Below are positions 60,273 through 64,000 of a stretch of DNA of 64,000 nt, one piece after another. The translations under genes and the position numbers were made by a program. The first letter of the stretch is position 1. Every line of letters begins with the position of its first letter. The DNA is from Streptomyces griseorubiginosus (GTDB lineage: Bacteria; Actinomycetota; Actinomycetes; Streptomycetales; Streptomycetaceae), in assembly GCF_001514195.1 (NCBI RefSeq), contig NZ_KQ948736.1, positions 1,305,266-1,369,265 on the forward strand, given 5' to 3'. The notes below the pieces were generated by a model. The model had not been told where the DNA came from. It did not search any database and saw only the letters and a list, made by a program, of their open reading frames with translations.

Positions 60273-63026
60273 ATGACCACCGGACTGGTCCCCGGGGGAC
60301 AGAACCCGGACCCCCGGCCGACGGGCGGCCTGCCGCAACAGCGGCACCACCCGGTCGGCCAGGCAGCCCTGCACGTCGACAACCGGTCGAGGAGTTCTGT
60401 GATCACCGCGCGCGCGGCCGCCAGCTTCGAGCCCGTCGGACGATCGGTAGCGACCGCCCGCTCCTTCGTCCGCGACACCCTCCAGGGCTGGGGCTTCGCC
60501 GACATCGTCGACGACGCGGTGGTCCTGACCAGCGAACTCGTCACCAACGCGGTGGTCCACGCGGGCACCTCCGCGGACGTTCTGTGTCTGCGCAGTGACG
60601 AAGGCGTACGGATCGAGGTCGCCGACCGCTACCCCGAGCGCGAGATCCCCCTCCAGGGCCAGGCCGTCACCATGGGCAACCTGGACCGCGAGGGCGGCCG
60701 CGGCCTCCAGCTCTGCGCCGCGCTCGCCAGCCGCTGGGGAGTCGAGTACACCCCCACCCACAAACAGGTGTGGTTCCGCCTCGACCTGCCCGAACGCCCG
60801 GTCGGCACCCGTACGGCCGGTCCGTCGCTGCCCGCCGACCTGCTCCCGCTGGCCGACGGCCGCGTCCGCGTCGCCGTCGTCCAGATCGACCGCACGTGCG
60901 CCATCACTTCGTGGAACGAGGACGCCGAGGAGCTCTTCGGCTACCCCGCCGAACAGGTGATCGGCAAACCCCTCACCGATCTCGCGGCCTGGCCGCACAC
61001 CCCCGGCACCGGCACCGGCATCGCCGAGGCCCTGCGGCTCTCGCGCTGGGAGGGCAGTTACGGCATCCGGGCCGCCAACGGCCGCGTCACCTCGGTGTAC
61101 GCCTCCCACCTGCGCGTCCGCGACTCCGGCGGCGAGCCCTCCACGGTCTGCCTGCTGGTCCGCGACCACGAACGGGCCGTGCTCCAGACCCCGTTGCGCG
61201 TCGCGGCCTCCGACACGACCACGTCCCCCGACGGCCAGAACACCGACCCCTTCGAGGTGTTCATCGGCTCGCCCGCCCCCGACGACCTCGACGGCCTCCT
61301 CCAGCGCACGGTCGAACGCGCCCGCGACATGCTCGACGGTGACTCCGCCTTCCTGCTCCTCGCGACCGACGACGAGACGGAGCTGGAGGTCCGCGCCTCC
61401 ACCGGCCTGCCGTCCGCCCGCCAGCGCTTCGCGCGCGTGCCCGTCGAGGCGGGCCCCGGCCGCTACGGCTCCGCCCGCATGCCGGCCGTCCACGACGACC
61501 TGTCGGCCGTACCGGGCGCCGTACCGCTCCTCAGCGGCACCGGAATGCGCTCGGTCGTCACCGTCCCGCTGAAGGTCGAAGGCCGCCTCACCGGCTCCCT
61601 CGGCGTGGCCGCGGAAGCCCCCGGCAGATACTCCAACGAAGAAGCCCTGCGCCTGCAATTCGCCGCCGACCGCATCGCGTTGGCCGTCGAGTCGGCCCGC
61701 CTGGGCGAGCTGGAGCGACTGCGCCGCGGCTCCCTCAGCTTCCTCGTCGAGGCCTCCGACCTCCTCGCCGGCACGTTGGACCGCGACCAGACGCTGGCCC
61801 TGATGGCCCAGATGACCGTCCCGACCCTGGCCACCTGGTGCGCCGTCTACACGATCGCCGACCAGGCCTCGGAGCCCTATCTGTCGTACGTCCTGCACGA
61901 GGACGAGGAACTCATCGACGGCATCAAGTCGTTGCTGTCGAAGGTCCAGCCCCCGGACCCGGTCCCCACGCCCGGCGCCCGCGTCTGGTCGGCCCCCGGC
62001 GAGGCCGCCCACCAGGCGGCCCTGCGCAGCTCCATGCGCAGCCTCGGCCTCAGCGGCGGCCCCACCCACCAGGTCGCCTCCGGGATCGGCCCCACCCTCG
62101 CCACGGCCTCCGCGGTGGGCGGCGAGACCGTCGTCCTCCCCCTGGTCGCCCGCAACCGCGTCATCGGCATGCTGACCCTCGGCAAGCCCACCGACGAACA
62201 CTTCCGCCAGGAAATCCTGGAACTGGCCGAGGACTTGAGCCGCCGGGCCGCCCTCGCCCTGGACAACGCCCGCCTCTACTCCGAGCGCACGGCGATCAGC
62301 CAGTCCCTCCAGCGCAGCCTCCTGCCCCCCGAGCTCCCCGAGATCGACGGCGTCGAGGTCGAGGTCATCTACCGCGCGGCCGGCGAGGGCAACGAGGTCG
62401 GCGGCGACTTCTACGACGTCTTCCCGATCAGCGACGGCGCCTACGGCTTCGCCATCGGCGACGTCTGCGGCACCGGCCCGAACGCGGCGGCGGTGACGGG
62501 CCTCGCCCGACACGCCCTCCGCCTCCTGGCCCGCGAAGGCCTGAGCGGCCCGGCGGTCCTGGAACGCCTGAACTCGGCGATCCTCGACGAGGGCGCCCGC
62601 AGCCGCTTCCTGACCCTCCTGTACGGCGAGTTGTGGCCCCAGGAGGACGGCAGCGCCCGCCTGAAGGTCGTCTGCGCCGGCCACCCGCTCCCGCTCCGCC
62701 TGCGCCAGGACGGCACCGTCGAACCGGCCGCCGAACCCCAGCCGCTCCTGGGCGTCATGGAGGACCTGGAGCTCTACGAGGAGACCGTGACCCTCGACCC
62801 GGGCGATGTCCTCCTCTGCGTCACCGACGGTGTCACCGAACGCCGGGAAGGCACCCGCATGCTGGGCGACGACGGCCTCGCCGACGTCCTGACCACCTGC
62901 ACGGGTCTGACGGCCGGCGCGGTGGCGGCCCGCATCATGCGCGCGGTCGAGCGCTTCGCCTCCGACGCCCCGTCCGACGACATGGCGATTCTGGCGATGC
63001 GTGTCCCGGGCCTCCACAAGGACTGA
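60273..63026 (+). CDS. PP2C (SpoIIE-type) phosphatase with N-terminal anti-sigma kinase domain
   Basis: 917 aa from ATG 60273 (GGAGGGCGG upstream). Order: RsbW-like HATPase (about 45-175, LTSELVTNAVVHAG), PAS (195-310), GAF (335-480), GAF (495-670), PP2C phosphatase (675-910, GGDFYD and IGDVCGTGP). It corresponds by position to SCO5747, divergent from osaA. It probably regulates anti-anti-sigma factors in osmotic or general stress. Its domain order is the reverse of the phosphatase at 12228. Confidence 0.92.
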   Translation: MTTGLVPGGQNPDPRPTGGLPQQRHHPVGQAALHVDNRSRSSVITARAAASFEPVGRSVATARSFVRDTLQGWGFADIVDDAVVLTSELVTNAVVHAGTSADVLCLRSDEGVRIEVADRYPEREIPLQGQAVTMGNLDREGGRGLQLCAALASRWGVEYTPTHKQVWFRLDLPERPVGTRTAGPSLPADLLPLADGRVRVAVVQIDRTCAITSWNEDAEELFGYPAEQVIGKPLTDLAAWPHTPGTGTGIAEALRLSRWEGSYGIRAANGRVTSVYASHLRVRDSGGEPSTVCLLVRDHERAVLQTPLRVAASDTTTSPDGQNTDPFEVFIGSPAPDDLDGLLQRTVERARDMLDGDSAFLLLATDDETELEVRASTGLPSARQRFARVPVEAGPGRYGSARMPAVHDDLSAVPGAVPLLSGTGMRSVVTVPLKVEGRLTGSLGVAAEAPGRYSNEEALRLQFAADRIALAVESARLGELERLRRGSLSFLVEASDLLAGTLDRDQTLALMAQMTVPTLATWCAVYTIADQASEPYLSYVLHEDEELIDGIKSLLSKVQPPDPVPTPGARVWSAPGEAAHQAALRSSMRSLGLSGGPTHQVASGIGPTLATASAVGGETVVLPLVARNRVIGMLTLGKPTDEHFRQEILELAEDLSRRAALALDNARLYSERTAISQSLQRSLLPPELPEIDGVEVEVIYRAAGEGNEVGGDFYDVFPISDGAYGFAIGDVCGTGPNAAAVTGLARHALRLLAREGLSGPAVLERLNSAILDEGARSRFLTLLYGELWPQEDGSARLKVVCAGHPLPLRLRQDGTVEPAAEPQPLLGVMEDLELYEETVTLDPGDVLLCVTDGVTERREGTRMLGDDGLADVLTTCTGLTAGAVAARIMRAVERFASDAPSDDMAILAMRVPGLHKD

Positions 63027-63038
63027 GAGAAAGCACGA

Positions 63039-63070
63039 AAAAGGCCCCGCCCGATTGGGCGGGGCCTTTT
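63039..63070. terminator. Bidirectional terminator between the phosphatase and tRNA-Thr
   Basis: AAAAGGCCCCGCCC and GGGCGGGGCCTTTT form a perfect 14-bp stem around a GATT loop, with A and T tracts on both sides. Confidence 0.95.
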
Positions 63071-63073
63071 GGC

Positions 63074-63149
63074 TGGAGCCCCCTAACGGAATCGAACCGT
63101 TGACCTTCTCCTTACCATGGAGACGCTCTGCCGACTGAGCTAAGGGGGC
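63074..63149 (-). tRNA. tRNA-Thr (GGT anticodon)
   Basis: Minus-strand cloverleaf: acceptor GCCCCCT/AGGGGGC, D-stem GCTC/GAGC, anticodon stem TCTCC/GGAGA with loop ATGGTAA (anticodon GGT), T-arm with GGTTCGATTCC. Discriminator is T and a CCA end is encoded. It reads ACC and ACT codons. Confidence 0.96.
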
Positions 63150-63223
63150 CTGTCGCTTTTCGAGGTTTCCCTCGCGGCAACGGAATAGATCATACCCCGA
63201 ACAGACCCGTGCTCCCAACTCGC

Positions 63224-63901
63224 TCAGAAGGCAGGCTGAAGCAGTCCACCGAGCGCATTGCACGCGGCCACGACCCGCTGCATGTCCCGCTTGGTCAACG
63301 AGGCGTCCACCGGCAGGGCAAGGGTCTCGTCGGCAGCACGCTCGGTCTCCGGCAGCGACACACAGCGCCGGAACTCCGGCAGCCGGTGCACGGGCGTCTT
63401 CACCGGCACCCGGCAGTCAACTCCCTTGCCCCGCAGGGCGCGAGCGAAGGCGTCCCGATCCGGACGGCCGTTCCCCGGCACCCGCACCACGTACTGCTGA
63501 TAGGTGTGCCCGTCCCCACCATCGGGCGTGCGCACCCCGCGCAACTTCCCGTCCAGGTAGCAGGCCCGCTCCCGACGCTGCGCGACCTCGTCGTACGGCG
63601 CCTCGGACTCGCCCTCCTGGAGAACGAGCAGCCCGTGCCGTTGCCCGACCTCGAGCAGCCGCCGCATGTCGGCGGGCCGACCGAAACGGTGGACGACAAC
63701 GACGGCCGCCGTCCGCGGAGTTACGGCCGCTTCGACAGCGGACGCGTCAAGGCAGTAGGTCGACGGATGTATGTCCGCGAACACCGGAAGCGCACCGGCG
63801 AGTGTCACCGCCTCGGCGACCTCGACGTTCCCGAAGGCCGGTACGACGACCTCGTCACCGACTCCGACGCCGGCGGCCCTGAGCATTGCAGCAGTACCCA
63901 T
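63224..63901 (-). CDS. DegT/DnrJ/EryC1/StrS-like protein lacking the PLP-lysine segment
   Basis: 225 aa. Residues 1-75 match the family N-terminal PLP-fold (GDEVVVPAFGNVEVAEAVTLAGALPVFADI, TPRTAAVVVVHRFGRPADM). Residues from about 115 match the C-terminal domain (YLDGKLRGVRTPDGGDGHTYQQYVVRVPG, PVHRLPEFRRC, ALPVDASLTKRDMQ). The segment of about 100 residues between them, containing the Schiff-base Lys, is absent. An in-frame stop lies ten codons upstream of the ATG, so the N-terminus is also short. Transaminase activity is unlikely; the clean fusion suggests a conserved non-catalytic homologue rather than decay. Confidence 0.72.
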   Translation of the reverse strand: MGTAAMLRAAGVGVGDEVVVPAFGNVEVAEAVTLAGALPVFADIHPSTYCLDASAVEAAVTPRTAAVVVVHRFGRPADMRRLLEVGQRHGLLVLQEGESEAPYDEVAQRRERACYLDGKLRGVRTPDGGDGHTYQQYVVRVPGNGRPDRDAFARALRGKGVDCRVPVKTPVHRLPEFRRCVSLPETERAADETLALPVDASLTKRDMQRVVAACNALGGLLQPAF

Positions 63902-63950
63902 GCTTCGGATGGTGATTGCGCAACGTGAACTTCAAGTGACGCACAACAAA

Positions 63951-63992
63951 AAAGGGTTGGACCCCGAACCGAAGTTCAGGATCCAACCCTTT
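63951..63992 (-). terminator. Terminator for a minus-strand gene beyond the right edge
   Basis: AAAGGGTTGGA and TCCAACCCTTT form an 11-bp perfect stem with a 20-nt loop. On the minus strand it is followed by a T-tract (CCCTTTTTTG), the sign of a rho-independent terminator for a gene transcribed leftwards from outside the window. Confidence 0.8.
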
Positions 63993-64000
63993 CAATGATT

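Noticed and set aside
63224..63901. DegT-like gene as a frameshifted pseudogene
   Set aside because: The frame is continuous and both remaining domains are intact; the missing segment is a clean deletion, so it is kept as a CDS.

Overview
The window is high-GC, densely coded actinobacterial chromosome, almost certainly Streptomyces. Codon third positions are nearly all G or C, GTG starts are frequent, and gene order matches the conserved Streptomyces core around recA (the S. coelicolor SCO5747-SCO5779 neighbourhood, from memory). No insertion sequence, integrase, CRISPR array or rRNA operon was seen.

Layout. (1) 1-10,350: a lasso-peptide biosynthetic cluster, cut at the left edge. A 42-codon precursor gene (6210-6338, minus) encodes a 21-residue core identical to siamycin I (MS-271). 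It is followed by translationally coupled genes for the cyclase, RRE protein, leader protease, an ABC exporter, a MauE/DoxX membrane protein, a DsbA-like thiol oxidoreductase and a CapA-like protein matching the C-terminal tryptophan epimerase MslH. Upstream lie a second ABC transporter, a sensor kinase and a divergent LuxR-type regulator with a degenerate receiver. (2) 10,400-23,860: argG, a multi-sensor PP2C phosphatase, a secreted Excalibur/Gly-Gln-repeat protein, a NarL-type two-component pair, a K+/H+ antiporter with its RCK subunit, a TAXI binding protein, and an OmpR-type two-component pair with a 30-bp minisatellite between its genes. (3) 24,169-27,743: the gluABCD glutamate importer. 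(4) 27,860-30,229: an FAD monooxygenase, then a cysteine dioxygenase preceded by a cysteine-rich leader peptide. (5) 30,320-38,252: recX-recA with an SOS-type box, membrane proteins, DUF3046, azlCD and an AraC regulator. (6) 38,750-50,397: lhr helicase, nei glycosylase, an SDR, small membrane genes, clgR, cinA, pgsA, rimO and a RodZ-like protein. (7) 50,643-63,026: ftsK, osaB, the giant HAMP-array hybrid kinase osaA and a divergent PP2C phosphatase. (8) 63,039-64,000: tRNA-Thr and a DegT-family protein lacking the catalytic lysine segment.

How it works together. The left end is a self-contained antibiotic locus: precursor, maturation (protease plus cyclase), two disulfide-related proteins for the two cystine bridges, an epimerase candidate for D-Trp21, export and signal transduction. 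A strong hairpin between precursor and enzymes suits production of more precursor than enzyme. The right half is housekeeping: DNA repair (recA, recX, nei, lhr), chromosome translocation (ftsK), proteolysis control (clgR), phospholipid synthesis (pgsA), ribosome modification (rimO) and osmotic-stress signalling (osaAB with the adjacent phosphatase).

The least explained structures are a dispersed element with 22-bp inverted termini present twice (about 19,690-20,190 and 38,310-38,715), the leader-peptide/attenuator ahead of the cysteine dioxygenase, the pseudo-receiver regulator of the lasso locus, several lineage-specific low-complexity repeats inside otherwise conserved proteins, and the lysine-less DegT homologue. 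All identifications are by reading the sequence; no database search was run.
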